A stretch of 43,935 nt of DNA from Candidatus Omnitrophota bacterium. Lineage in GTDB: Bacteria; Omnitrophota; Gorgyraeia; 1-14-0-20-64-10. This document shows, one piece after another, positions 18,434-26,149 of the stretch. The translations under genes were made by a program, and so were the position numbers. Position 1 is the first letter of the stretch; each line of letters opens with the position of its first letter. The notes beneath the pieces were generated by a model. The model was given only the letters and a program-made list of their open reading frames with translations. It did no database searches and had not been told where the DNA came from. The DNA lies in NCBI GenBank assembly GCA_016177405.1, contig JACOVG010000030.1, forward strand, positions 1 through 43,935. The letters run 5' to 3'.

Positions 18434-19410
18434 TGCGCCAGACGGTTCTCCTGGGGGATCCCGCCCATTTTCGGATCAAATCGGGCGCCAACCCGCACAC
18501 CCGAACCCGCTGGGGCCGCAGGAAGAAGGTGGACAGCGGCCTTGCCTTGCGCCAGTGGCAGGGCTTGAAAGAGGCGCTGGAAGGTCACGGCATTCAGGTT
18601 CGCGTCCTGCCGGCTGTGAAGGATGAGCCGGGGATGGTTTTTCCGGCGAATGCCGGCTTTCTCTTTGGCAAGAGCTTTTACTTGAGCAATCTGAACCCGG
18701 CCCGGGCAGGGGAGAAGGAGCATTATCGAAGGTTTCTCACCTCCTTAGGCCGCGCGGTGCGCGATCTTCCCTCCGAGTTTTCCTTTGAGGGCCAGGCCGA
18801 CTTCTTCCCGGTGGGGGACCCCTCCGGCGACCCGGAGAAGCAGGTCCATCTCTTTACCCATGGACGGATCGAGACCAGGGTGCCAGGTCTTCGACCTGGC
18901 ACCCGTTTCAGATGGGGCATCCCTCCCTACCGCAGGATCTACGGCTTCCGGTCGGACCGAAAAGTTCTTCCGGTTCTCCAGGCGATTGTCGGAAAAAGGG
19001 AGATTCTTGATCTGGAGCTGATCGTCGAGGCCCATTACCACGGCGACACGGTTCTGTGCCCGTTCGGCCCCCACCGGGAATACCTGCTGGCCTTCCTGGA
19101 GGGTTTGTCGGACGACTCGCGGTCCGCCCTTCGCGCCCGGTTCAAGGACCGGCTGGTTCCCCTCTCCGGCGAGGACGGCCGGCGCTTCGCAGCCAACAGC
19201 TTTCAGGTGGATGCCCCTTATTTTGGCGAGGAGGTTCCGGTTCTTCTGATGCCCGACGGGCTGACGAACGGCCTCTACGAAACCATTCGGGCCAGGGGAG
19301 TGATCCCTTGCCCGGTGGACATCTCGGAATTCCTCGACAAGGGCGGCGGCGCGGTGAAATGCCTCCTGCTTGACCTGACCATTGGGGACCTTGACAGGTT
19401 AACCAAATAG
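18433..19410 (+). CDS. Guanidino-group hydrolase (arginine deiminase superfamily)
   Basis: The ORF track begins at 18061, but that part is a shadow of astD; the start is ATG 18433, overlapping the astD stop. The 325-residue protein fits the guanidino-modifying superfamily (DDAH/arginine dihydrolase branch): LLGDPAHFRIKSGANPH at the N-terminus, PGMVFPANAGFLFG, the histidine motif EAHYHGDTVLCPFG and a late catalytic cysteine in GGGAVKCLLLDL. It is not similar to classical AstB as I remember it. With AstA and AstD alongside, it may act on succinylarginine in AstB's place, or directly on arginine (inference). RVPGLRPGT is encoded by an in-frame perfect hairpin. Confidence 0.72.
   Translation: MRQTVLLGDPAHFRIKSGANPHTRTRWGRRKKVDSGLALRQWQGLKEALEGHGIQVRVLPAVKDEPGMVFPANAGFLFGKSFYLSNLNPARAGEKEHYRRFLTSLGRAVRDLPSEFSFEGQADFFPVGDPSGDPEKQVHLFTHGRIETRVPGLRPGTRFRWGIPPYRRIYGFRSDRKVLPVLQAIVGKREILDLELIVEAHYHGDTVLCPFGPHREYLLAFLEGLSDDSRSALRARFKDRLVPLSGEDGRRFAANSFQVDAPYFGEEVPVLLMPDGLTNGLYETIRARGVIPCPVDISEFLDKGGGAVKCLLLDLTIGDLDRLTK
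18879..18903. repeat. Perfect hairpin repeat GGTGCCAGGTC-TTC-GACCTGGCACC
   Basis: An 11-bp perfect stem with a 3-nt loop lies in frame inside the guanidino-hydrolase gene and adds about eight residues (VPGLRPGT). The next part, RFRWGIPPYRRIYGF, reads naturally straight after RIET. Confidence 0.7.
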
Positions 19411-19477
19411 GAGCCTACTCCATAAATAGACAACCAGACGGGAGTTGAGATCTCACCGGACCGTTGCATAGAAAATA

Positions 19478-19505
19478 TTGTTAAATTGTAGAAATATGGT
19501 ATACT
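19478..19505 (+). promoter_or_regulatory. Sigma70-like promoter of brnTA, giving a leaderless start
   Basis: TTGTTA (19478-19483) and TATACT (19500-19505) are separated by 16 bp in AT-rich DNA. The expected transcription start, about 7 nt past the -10 box, falls at or next to the A of the brnT ATG (19512). No ribosome site precedes that ATG. Confidence 0.6.
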
Positions 19506-19511
19506 TATTGT

Positions 19512-19802
19512 ATGGAATTTGAGTACTTCTCGGAGAAGTCTGCGGCCAATCTCAAGAAACACGGCTTGTCATTAGACCAAGCCAGAAGGCTGTGGGAAGT
19601 TCCGTCGGTCGTTGTCAAGGCCAGGACGGTGGGAGAAGCAAGGTTTATGATCATAGGCCGGTTGGGCGGCAGGTGGTTTTCTTGCATTTACACGATGCGC
19701 GGGGAAACCATCCGGCTCATCTCAACGCGCCGAAGTCACAGAAAGGAGGTGCGGCTCTACCATGAAATCATCCAAAAGATTCGTTCCAGCGGAGGCGTTT
19801 GA
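19512..19802 (+). CDS. brnT: BrnT family toxin
   Basis: The 96-residue protein has the BrnT pattern: FEYFSEKSAANLKKHGLSLDQARRLWE at the N-terminus and RFMIIGRLGGRWFSCIYTMRGETIRLISTRRSHRKEVRLYHE in the middle. BrnT toxins have a RelE-like fold and are ribonucleases that halt translation; the partner BrnA neutralizes them and represses the operon. The 3' end overlaps brnA by 41 bases, the usual gene order. The start appears leaderless, so the antitoxin, which has a strong ribosome site, may be translated better than the toxin. The AT-rich upstream DNA differs from the arginine genes. Confidence 0.85.
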   Translation: MEFEYFSEKSAANLKKHGLSLDQARRLWEVPSVVVKARTVGEARFMIIGRLGGRWFSCIYTMRGETIRLISTRRSHRKEVRLYHEIIQKIRSSGGV

Positions 19803-20013
19803 TAAGGCCTTTGAGAAGGGGAGGGATGTAACCCCCTACCTCGATTTGAAATCTGCCAAGGCCCGGCACCCCATTCAGCGGATCAATGTGGATGTCCCGA
19901 AGGATCTGCTGGAGAAGGTCGATGAGGAGGCTGCTCGCATTGGGGTTCCCCGGACATCCCTGATTAAGATCTGGCTCGCCGAGAAACTGGACCGCTTGAG
20001 CAAAGCGGCCTAA
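19762..20013 (+). CDS. brnA: BrnA-type antitoxin, ribbon-helix-helix
   Basis: This 83-residue protein ends in a ribbon-helix-helix segment, RINVDVPKDLLEKVDEEAARIGVPRTSLIKIWLAEKL, preceded by an acidic and basic N-terminal arm that would bind the toxin. BrnA antitoxins bind BrnT and the operon promoter. A near-perfect ribosome site, AAAGGAGGT, lies about 11 bases before the ATG and inside brnT, so this start is well supported and translation should be efficient. Confidence 0.82.
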   Translation: MKSSKRFVPAEAFDKAFEKGRDVTPYLDLKSAKARHPIQRINVDVPKDLLEKVDEEAARIGVPRTSLIKIWLAEKLDRLSKAA

Positions 20014-20060
20014 GCAAGAACGGCCTTCGATCTTCAGTAAAAATAATGGAGAGTTTGATT

Positions 20061-20091
20061 TTGTAACTTGATTATATTTATATAGTTACAA
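20061..20091. promoter_or_regulatory. Inverted repeat TTGTAACT-N15-AGTTACAA upstream of the AGLEE protein
   Basis: These are perfect 8-bp arms around an AT-only-like core (TATATTTATAT), 70 bp before the ATG at 20161. Placement and composition suggest an operator or promoter core. The matching regulator is unknown; BrnA of the adjacent operon is one possibility. Confidence 0.45.
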
Positions 20092-20160
20092 TTATTTTCA
20101 TTGGAAATATTGTTTTCCCATCCCGTGCCGTGTAGACTTGTGGTATCAACGATCAATCCC

Positions 20161-22974
20161 ATGACTCAACGCCAGTTCAGTTTTTTCGATAGAACCTTAG
20201 CCCTTTTGCTAAGCCTGGGCCTCGCTCTGCCCTCGGTGTCTGACACCTCCCGGGTGTCAGACACCGTTTTGCCTTCCTCTCACCTGCGCCCCCTCAACGC
20301 CGGCCTCGAGGAGCGCAACCCCGTCAACCAAGAGTTGGAGGCGGCCCTCGGCCGCCCCGCTTCTCCCCAACCGCTTCAGGGTTCCGGGCTGGAGGAGGAA
20401 GTTTTCAACTTTGCGCTGGCAGCGCGCGGGCTCGATCTTTCGAAACCGGGGGATGTGGAGATTCTCTTTGCGATTCGTAACTCGCTCCACAGCATTTCTC
20501 CTGAAGCCCTCGGAAAGCTGCCCAAAGCAAGGGTTCCGCCAGCCAAGGATTTAACCGGCCATATTGCCGAATCCTTCCTCGCTGGGCCTGACCCGGATGC
20601 CACCCGGATTCAAGGGATTGCCGCGATCCAGGTGGCTCCTGCGATTTTAAGGGAGCTTCGAGGCCTGCTTGACGTGGAGGATCAGGAATCCGGCCTGCTT
20701 CGGAACCCAGAGATTTCCCGCTTGATCTTTGAGGCTGCTACCCGCGGAGAAAAGAACTACCTTGTTTTTGAAAAAAACCGGTTGACCTTGAATCCTGTTT
20801 TTGTTCGGGAGGTCATGGCCGACGTCGAAACGGCCATCCAAGACTTGCAAGATTCCGATGAGGAAGGGCGAAACGCTGCCGGCATTGCGCTACTGGATGT
20901 GGCAGGTGGTTTCGGGTTTTATGAGCGGGTGCGCGCCGCTCTTGTGGTGGCGGAAACTAAAGCGTCAGAAAGGGGAAAAGAAATTCTGCGTCCCACCGTA
21001 GGTGCCATTGAGCGTATGGCCAAAGACGCCGATTTAAATCTGGATCAGCAGTCCCCAACCACTCCGCCACGACATCGGCTGCCGCCCGGCGCCGGGCTGG
21101 AGGAGCCGAAGGTTGAAATTACAAGTGCCTTCCTATTCCTTATTCCATTACATGAAAGGGATGGATTCACCCAACAAATTAAGGCATTGGCTGTTGATCC
21201 GACCTTAGGGGAGACTCCCCGGGTGATCAAGACGATCGAGACGTTTTACATTTTTGGGGAAGGACATAAACCGTACGAAGCCGGTACGAATAGCTTTCTC
21301 ACTTTACCCGTGAGCGCGGTGAAGGTTCCGGGGGGGAAGCTGATCGTCTACGTTGACGCGGCGCGGCTTGAGAGCATTCTTGGGAACCTAAGCGATCGCG
21401 GAGCTATGGACGGTGCCATGGCGCGAAAGAAGGTGAGCGAGTTTGAATTGAACATGGTTAAGGAGTCATCTTTTTTAAGGAAGTATTTGGGTTTAATGGG
21501 ATTATTTGAATTGGCGGCTGCTTTGCCGGCTCCGAAACGGTCTGTCCCACCCGGTCTTGAGAAATTATTGAGATCCTTGAGAACCGGAAGTTCGCGCTCT
21601 ATCCAAAGGAGGGAGGTTTCTTACGATGGGGGAGAAATAGGACTATCGGCCCAAGAGATAGAAACGGGCTGGAATGCAAAACCGCCTACCCTGAATTGGG
21701 ATGAAGCGTTAGGCAAATTATCCTTCGCGGACCCTCAAGTGTCTGCCGCGGTTACTCGGGCGATGAAGCAGTCGGAACCCGCGGGTTTCGCAGGGATTTT
21801 TTATGTGCATTCCTCCACATCAGGGCAGAAAACCGAAGAGCTCAATCTGGACGATCTCATTCTACAGCTCCTTTCGAGGCAAGTCGTATGGGACGAGACG
21901 TGGGAGGTGTTCAAGAAAGTTCCCGCCGCCGGGCTGGAGGAGGAATGGCGGGAAAGGGCGAAGGCTCTTCTTGAAATGTACGACTTGCTTCCAACGCTTG
22001 GGGAGTCGTTGGGAACCCAGGCAGGTCCGGGAGTGCTTTTGTCTGCCTTACTCGGAGCAGGCCGGCAAACATCTACGGCAGATGTTTTTGAACAATATTG
22101 GAAGGGTCTTGTGTACATCCTCTTTAATATGAAGGGAGATACGCAGGCGCTCTTGAGGCAGCTTCATGAGATGGACCAAAACGCACACATGAGAGGAACT
22201 TCTGCGGGATTAATCGTTTTGATGCGGCTGGTCCTGTTAGGATTTGTAAACAGCGAACCGGACAGCCTTCAACCCTTTTACCGCCAATTGAAGTTGACCT
22301 TGGAAACAATGATCGATCTCCCGGACTCTGCAGTTCAACCGAGCCCTGAAGTTCGGAAGTCTGGAGAGAAGCTTTTGGAAGAGGCATTACCCGCCATCGT
22401 GAAACGAACCGCGCAGATAATCGGGTATCCAAACCCGGACCGTTTCAACCCAACTCCCGACCCCGCCGGGCTGGAGGAGGGGGAGAAGTTTGGGTCGGTA
22501 AGGGAGTTTCTGGACTCACCGGCCGGGAAATGGTTACAGAACCGGGAACCAGGCCTTGCAAAAGCGGCCAATATCCTTGGAGGGGCCGCGTCTCAAATTA
22601 TTGTTGTGGGTGAGAGAGGCGCGCAAGAGGAGAACGTGATTGCCTACCACTACACCGATTGGCCGCGGGAGGTGAGAGCCCAATTGGAAAACAATTTTGT
22701 CCAGCCCGAACCTTATCCAGCGAATGGCAAGCTTGAGGAAGCTCGGACTGTCATCATCCAGCAGGAGGGGAAAGGTCTTCCGTCGGAGCCGAAACCTAAC
22801 AAGGTGCCCCGGATCGTCGTAAAGGGCCCTAAGGCGCTCAAAGGCCTCACGCCAGGTTTCGTCTATACGGTGGCGGTTGATGAAACATTTGCCGGCCAGG
22901 TCATTGGGCCCATCATTGGCGTCATCACCTTTGAGGATGAGCACGGCCGCACCCTCCACGCGGTCTTCGCGTAA
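20161..22974 (+). CDS. Large secreted protein with AGLEE-type linkers, function unknown
   Basis: I do not recognise the family. The likely start is ATG 20161, giving 937 residues with a signal peptide (FFDRTLALLLSLGLALPSVS), so it is exported. Five copies of [AS]GLEE occur at residues 47-51, 75-79, 311-315, 590-594 and 769-773. They divide the chain into segments of about 23, 231, 274, 174 and 164 residues, with proline before several copies. Three copies are identical in DNA (GCCGGGCTGGAGGAG). The segments between them are mostly helical in appearance and less GC-rich than the rest of the window. A palindromic repeat encodes SVSDTSRVSDT right after the signal peptide. The ORF-track start at TTG 20101 is less likely. 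Confidence 0.7.
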   Translation: MTQRQFSFFDRTLALLLSLGLALPSVSDTSRVSDTVLPSSHLRPLNAGLEERNPVNQELEAALGRPASPQPLQGSGLEEEVFNFALAARGLDLSKPGDVEILFAIRNSLHSISPEALGKLPKARVPPAKDLTGHIAESFLAGPDPDATRIQGIAAIQVAPAILRELRGLLDVEDQESGLLRNPEISRLIFEAATRGEKNYLVFEKNRLTLNPVFVREVMADVETAIQDLQDSDEEGRNAAGIALLDVAGGFGFYERVRAALVVAETKASERGKEILRPTVGAIERMAKDADLNLDQQSPTTPPRHRLPPGAGLEEPKVEITSAFLFLIPLHERDGFTQQIKALAVDPTLGETPRVIKTIETFYIFGEGHKPYEAGTNSFLTLPVSAVKVPGGKLIVYVDAARLESILGNLSDRGAMDGAMARKKVSEFELNMVKESSFLRKYLGLMGLFELAAALPAPKRSVPPGLEKLLRSLRTGSSRSIQRREVSYDGGEIGLSAQEIETGWNAKPPTLNWDEALGKLSFADPQVSAAVTRAMKQSEPAGFAGIFYVHSSTSGQKTEELNLDDLILQLLSRQVVWDETWEVFKKVPAAGLEEEWRERAKALLEMYDLLPTLGESLGTQAGPGVLLSALLGAGRQTSTADVFEQYWKGLVYILFNMKGDTQALLRQLHEMDQNAHMRGTSAGLIVLMRLVLLGFVNSEPDSLQPFYRQLKLTLETMIDLPDSAVQPSPEVRKSGEKLLEEALPAIVKRTAQIIGYPNPDRFNPTPDPAGLEEGEKFGSVREFLDSPAGKWLQNREPGLAKAANILGGAASQIIVVGERGAQEENVIAYHYTDWPREVRAQLENNFVQPEPYPANGKLEEARTVIIQQEGKGLPSEPKPNKVPRIVVKGPKALKGLTPGFVYTVAVDETFAGQVIGPIIGVITFEDEHGRTLHAVFA
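20235..20265. repeat. Palindromic repeat GGTGTCTGACACC-TCCCG-GGTGTCAGACACC
   Basis: Two 13-bp arms are exact reverse complements, and each is itself nearly palindromic. It lies in frame at the signal-peptide cleavage region of the AGLEE protein gene. Confidence 0.85.
20299..22479 (+). repeat. Five in-frame copies of a GCCGGGCTGGAGGAG linker repeat
   Basis: Copies lie at 20299, 20383, 21091, 21928 and 22465, each encoding A/S-GLEE. Three are identical over 15 bases and two differ slightly. They separate otherwise unlike segments of a single protein. Confidence 0.8.
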
Positions 22975-22977
22975 ACG

Positions 22978-24123
22978 CTAAAGGGCGAGATCCTTCAGGA
23001 ACGCTTGCCAGGGGAGAACCTCAACCCCTTCGATCTTCTTGTGAATGTTCCCCAGGTAAACGAGGAGGGGGCGATGCTTCTTTCCATAATACTGCGCGAA
23101 GCTGCGCAGGCCCCGCAGGTCGGTCCCTCCCACGTTGGTGGAGGCCTTCACCTCGACCGCCAGGACTTGGTCTTTGGTTTCAACGATGAAATCCACCTCC
23201 GCGCCATGCTCGGTTCGGTAAGAGGAGATCCGGATCGGCTCGTCCTTGGCTAAGGCGCCGTGGACGAGCTGATTGAAGATGAGATGCTCAAAGAGCGCCC
23301 CGATTCGGTCGCTGGAGGCGGTAAAGTTGTTCAGGAGCCCATTGAGCACGCCGGTGTCGAAGAAGAAGAAACGGGGGCTTTGGACAAGCCGCCTGACTTC
23401 CGATTTCCTGAAGGCCTCGCAGCGCCGAAGGATGAGGGTGTCCTCCAACACCTCGAAGTACCGCAGGGCGGACTGACGCGGTATCTGGGCCAGAGAGGCC
23501 AGCTTGGACAAATCCAGGAACTTGCCGGCCCAGGCGGCGACGACGAAGAGAAACCTGGAGAAGCCCTCGATGTTCCGGGTGAGGGCCTCCGCTTGAATTT
23601 CCTCCTTCAGGTACGTGGCGGCATACGATCTAAGCGTCTTGCATTTTTCGTGGAAGTCGGGTTCCGTCCAGATTCCCGGCAGGGTCCCTGTTTCCAGGGC
23701 TTTCTTGACGTCCATCCGATGGTGGAGCTCGGAGGCCGTCAGAGGACCCAGGTGATAGGTGTGAATCCTTCCTGGAAGAAGGTTGGCGTTTCCCCGCTTG
23801 AGCTTGCTGGCGCTGGAACCGGTCAGAAGGAAGCGAATCGGCGGCCGCCCTTCGTCGATGATGGCCTGCAGGGTGTTGAGCAGACTGGGAAGCCGCTGGA
23901 CCTCGTCGATGAAAACGGTCTTGAACGATTTGGCCGCCAGGCGCTGCTCCAGCGCGGAGGGGTTTCGAGCAAACTCGAGGTAAGTGGGTTCGTGCGCCAG
24001 GTTGATGGTGAGGTCCGGGGCAAGGGAACGGATGAGGGTCGATTTCCCCGTTTGCCTTGGGCCCAAAAGGAGAATGCCCTTTTTGGACCTTTGGATAAGG
24101 GGGCCCAGGGTCCTGGCGATCAT
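22978..24123 (-). CDS. AAA ATPase with DUF4143 domain
   Basis: The 381-residue protein has Walker A GPRQTGKST (21-29), Walker B VFIDEVQRLP and sensor-like FLLTGSSASKLKR, then a winged-helix region and a C-terminal restriction-nuclease-like fold (EHGAEVDFIVETKDQVLAVEVKAS). This is the standard architecture of the widespread AAA_14/DUF4143 family, which often sits in mobile or defence-rich regions. Its biochemical role is unknown, and some members have been proposed to be toxin-antitoxin-like. Its stop is 3 bases from the convergent AGLEE gene. A strong promoter overlapped by an inverted repeat lies upstream. Confidence 0.88.
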   Translation of the reverse strand: MIARTLGPLIQRSKKGILLLGPRQTGKSTLIRSLAPDLTINLAHEPTYLEFARNPSALEQRLAAKSFKTVFIDEVQRLPSLLNTLQAIIDEGRPPIRFLLTGSSASKLKRGNANLLPGRIHTYHLGPLTASELHHRMDVKKALETGTLPGIWTEPDFHEKCKTLRSYAATYLKEEIQAEALTRNIEGFSRFLFVVAAWAGKFLDLSKLASLAQIPRQSALRYFEVLEDTLILRRCEAFRKSEVRRLVQSPRFFFFDTGVLNGLLNNFTASSDRIGALFEHLIFNQLVHGALAKDEPIRISSYRTEHGAEVDFIVETKDQVLAVEVKASTNVGGTDLRGLRSFAQYYGKKHRPLLVYLGNIHKKIEGVEVLPWQAFLKDLAL

Positions 24124-24144
24124 GGGAGGGCGGGAGTTGAAAAA

Positions 24145-24189
24145 GTTAACATGTGGTTATTTTACGCGGTATTTTAACCACATGTCAAC
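24145..24189. promoter_or_regulatory. Operator-like inverted repeat GTTAACATGTGGTTA/TAACCACATGTCAAC
   Basis: The 15-bp arms have one mismatch and a 15-nt spacer, in low-GC DNA 22 bp upstream of the ATPase start. On the minus strand TTGACA (24188-24183) falls in one arm and TAAAAT (24164-24159) at the edge of the other, so a protein bound here would block the promoter. Confidence 0.6.
24159..24188 (-). promoter_or_regulatory. Promoter of the DUF4143 ATPase
   Basis: A consensus -35 TTGACA and a -10 TAAAAT are separated by 18 bp on the minus strand. The expected transcript would start near 24152, about 30 bases before the coding region. Confidence 0.6.
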
Positions 24190-24201
24190 AACCATCCGGA
24201 C

Positions 24202-25116
24202 CTAGGCCAGCGGGCGGTAGTGGCGGCGCAGCTTCGGGTTGGGGAAGAGCTTGGGGTGGAGGAGGTGGGCGAGGAGCTCGACCCCGTCCACCAGGCGGGG
24301 CCCGGCGTGATGGAAGAAGGCGCCGTCCACGGCAAAGACCCTGCCATTCTTCACGGCGCTTAAATCCTTCCAGCCGGCGCGTTCGGTCAAACGGCGTTTC
24401 TCCTTCAGGGTCTGCGGGATCGAATAGCTGCAGGGCATGACCAGGATCACCTCGGGGTCGTAAGAGAGGACCCTTTCCCAGGTGGGCCGGGCAGAGCTTT
24501 CCCCGGCGGTGCCCAGGCCGTCGGTACCCCCGGCCAGCGCCACCATCTCCGGAATCCAGTGGCCCGCCGCGATGAGGGGTTCCAGCCACTCACAGCAGAA
24601 GAGCCGCGGACGCGCGTTGGTTTCGGCCAGGGTTTCCCGGATTTTGGTGAGGCGTTTCTCAAACCCGCCGATCAGCTTAAGCGCCTTCTTTTCCCGCCCG
24701 GTGACCTCGCCCAGCCGCTTTAAGTCGGTGAAGACCTCGCTGAACCTCTGCGCCGAGACGGTGACGGTTTTAGGGCGCGGATGGATCTGGGAAAGGGCAG
24801 GGAAAACTTCCGTGTGGCTGGCCGCGCAGACCGAGCAGAGGTTTTGCGTCACCACCAGGTCGGGCTTGAGGCGCTTCAGGGCTTGGACATCGATCACGAA
24901 TTGGTGGACCTTTTGCTGGCGCAGTTTTGAGACGGCCTCGTGGATCGCCTGGGATTCCCGCGGGGCGATCCTTTGAATGCGGCTTTCCACCACAACCGGC
25001 TTCTTTCTGACCTCCGGCGGGTGGCCGCAGTGCTGGCTTCGGCCCACGATCGAACGGCCCAGGCCCAGGGCGTAGAGCATCTCGGTGGCGGTGGGCAGCA
25101 GGGAGGCGATGCGCAC
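24202..25116 (-). CDS. Cobalamin-binding (BtuF-like) protein without signal peptide
   Basis: The 304-residue protein matches the periplasmic binding fold of BtuF-like proteins: RIASLLPTATEMLYALGLG at the N-terminus, DLVVTQNLCSVCAAS, and FFHHAGPRLVDGVELLAHLLHP at the end. BtuF captures vitamin B12 for ABC import, but no signal peptide is visible and no btuC or btuD is adjacent. It therefore belongs to the cytoplasmic-looking subgroup often annotated cobalamin-binding protein. The start is GTG 25116, two bases from the dehydrogenase stop, so the three minus-strand genes form an operon. A link to the B12-dependent radical chemistry sometimes found in hopanoid modification is possible but unproven. 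Confidence 0.75.
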   Translation of the reverse strand: MRIASLLPTATEMLYALGLGRSIVGRSQHCGHPPEVRKKPVVVESRIQRIAPRESQAIHEAVSKLRQQKVHQFVIDVQALKRLKPDLVVTQNLCSVCAASHTEVFPALSQIHPRPKTVTVSAQRFSEVFTDLKRLGEVTGREKKALKLIGGFEKRLTKIRETLAETNARPRLFCCEWLEPLIAAGHWIPEMVALAGGTDGLGTAGESSARPTWERVLSYDPEVILVMPCSYSIPQTLKEKRRLTERAGWKDLSAVKNGRVFAVDGAFFHHAGPRLVDGVELLAHLLHPKLFPNPKLRRHYRPLA

Positions 25117-25117
25117 G

Positions 25118-26149
25118 TTAGGGAATGATCGCCGTTTTCACGCCGTCGGCTTGGGTCAGCATCCGGCGAAGGATTTGAGGCAGATCGTCCAGCGGGGCCT
25201 GGCGGGTGATGAGGGGTTCGGGGCGGACCACCCCTTTGGCCAGAAGGGAGAGGGATTTCCGGATGGCTTCTGGGGTGTGGTGAAAGGTGGAGAGAAGGGT
25301 CAGCTCGTCGTAGTGCATCCGCCGGGTGTCCAGCGGGACCTCGGCGCCGGCGGGGCAGCCGCCAAAAAGAAGCACGCGCCCGCCGGGCCGGACGATCCGC
25401 AGGGCCTGCGACCAGGCGGCCGGACGGCCCACCGCTTCGATCACGAGGTCGGCCCCTCTTTTTTCCGGCGTCTTTTCTTGGGCTGCCTTGACCGGATCGG
25501 AAAGCTGGTCCAGGTCGAGGGCCGCTTCCGCGCCGCAAGCCAGGGCGGCCTTCAACCGACTGTCCCCTTTACCCACCAGGACCACCTTCGCGCCGGTTCC
25601 GCGGACCAACTGGAGGAACATCAAGCCGACCGGCCCAGCCCCCAGGATGACCACGGTTTCGCCGGCGGCAGGCTTTGCCGCCTCCGCGCCCCTTACCACG
25701 CAGGCCAGCGGCTCGGTGAGGGCGGCCGCCTCAAAGGAGAGAGAAGCCGGGATCTCCAGGAGATTCTCCCGGACCAGCCGCGCGGGAAGCAGGAGATACT
25801 CGGCGTAGGCGCCGTTGACAAAAAGGAGATCCTCGCAGAGGTTCGGTTGGCCCTTCCTGCAGAAGAAGCAGGCCCCGCAGGGGGCGGAGTTGGCCCCGAC
25901 CACCCGCTGGCCGGGCTTGAAGGAGGTTACCCCTGGCCCCGCCGCTTCCACCACACCGGCGAATTCGTGGCCGAACGGGGCAGGGGGCTTGATCATGCGG
26001 GCATGGCCGCCGTTTCGGAAGACCTTGAGGTCGGTGCCGCAGGTCAGGGCCGCCTTGATCTTCAGGAGAACCTCGCCCGGGCCTGGGCGCGGGGTAGGTC
26101 TCTGCTCCAGCCGGACGTCCTCTTTGCCGTACAGGACCGCTGTTTTCAT
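25118..26149 (-). CDS. Zinc-dependent alcohol dehydrogenase (MDR family), second of pair
   Basis: This is a 343-residue medium-chain dehydrogenase with catalytic zinc ligands in LTCGTDLKVF and FGHEFAGVVEAAG, a structural-zinc cluster CGACFFCRKGQPNLC, and the Rossmann motif VILGAGPVGLMFLQL. Such enzymes interconvert alcohols and aldehydes or ketones with NAD(P)H; the substrate is unknown. Similarity to sorbitol and threonine dehydrogenases suggests a polyol or sugar-like substrate. Its ATG overlaps the stop of the first dehydrogenase (ATGA). Because it is divergent from the hopanoid operon, a role in reducing the hopanoid side chain is worth considering (inference). Confidence 0.85.
   Translation of the reverse strand: MKTAVLYGKEDVRLEQRPTPRPGPGEVLLKIKAALTCGTDLKVFRNGGHARMIKPPAPFGHEFAGVVEAAGPGVTSFKPGQRVVGANSAPCGACFFCRKGQPNLCEDLLFVNGAYAEYLLLPARLVRENLLEIPASLSFEAAALTEPLACVVRGAEAAKPAAGETVVILGAGPVGLMFLQLVRGTGAKVVLVGKGDSRLKAALACGAEAALDLDQLSDPVKAAQEKTPEKRGADLVIEAVGRPAAWSQALRIVRPGGRVLLFGGCPAGAEVPLDTRRMHYDELTLLSTFHHTPEAIRKSLSLLAKGVVRPEPLITRQAPLDDLPQILRRMLTQADGVKTAIIP

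Noticed and set aside
20161-22974. CRISPR or tandem repeat array formed by the GCCGGGCTGGAGGAG copies
   Set aside because: Copies are irregularly spaced from 84 to 837 bases, in frame within one gene, and separated by coding sequence.
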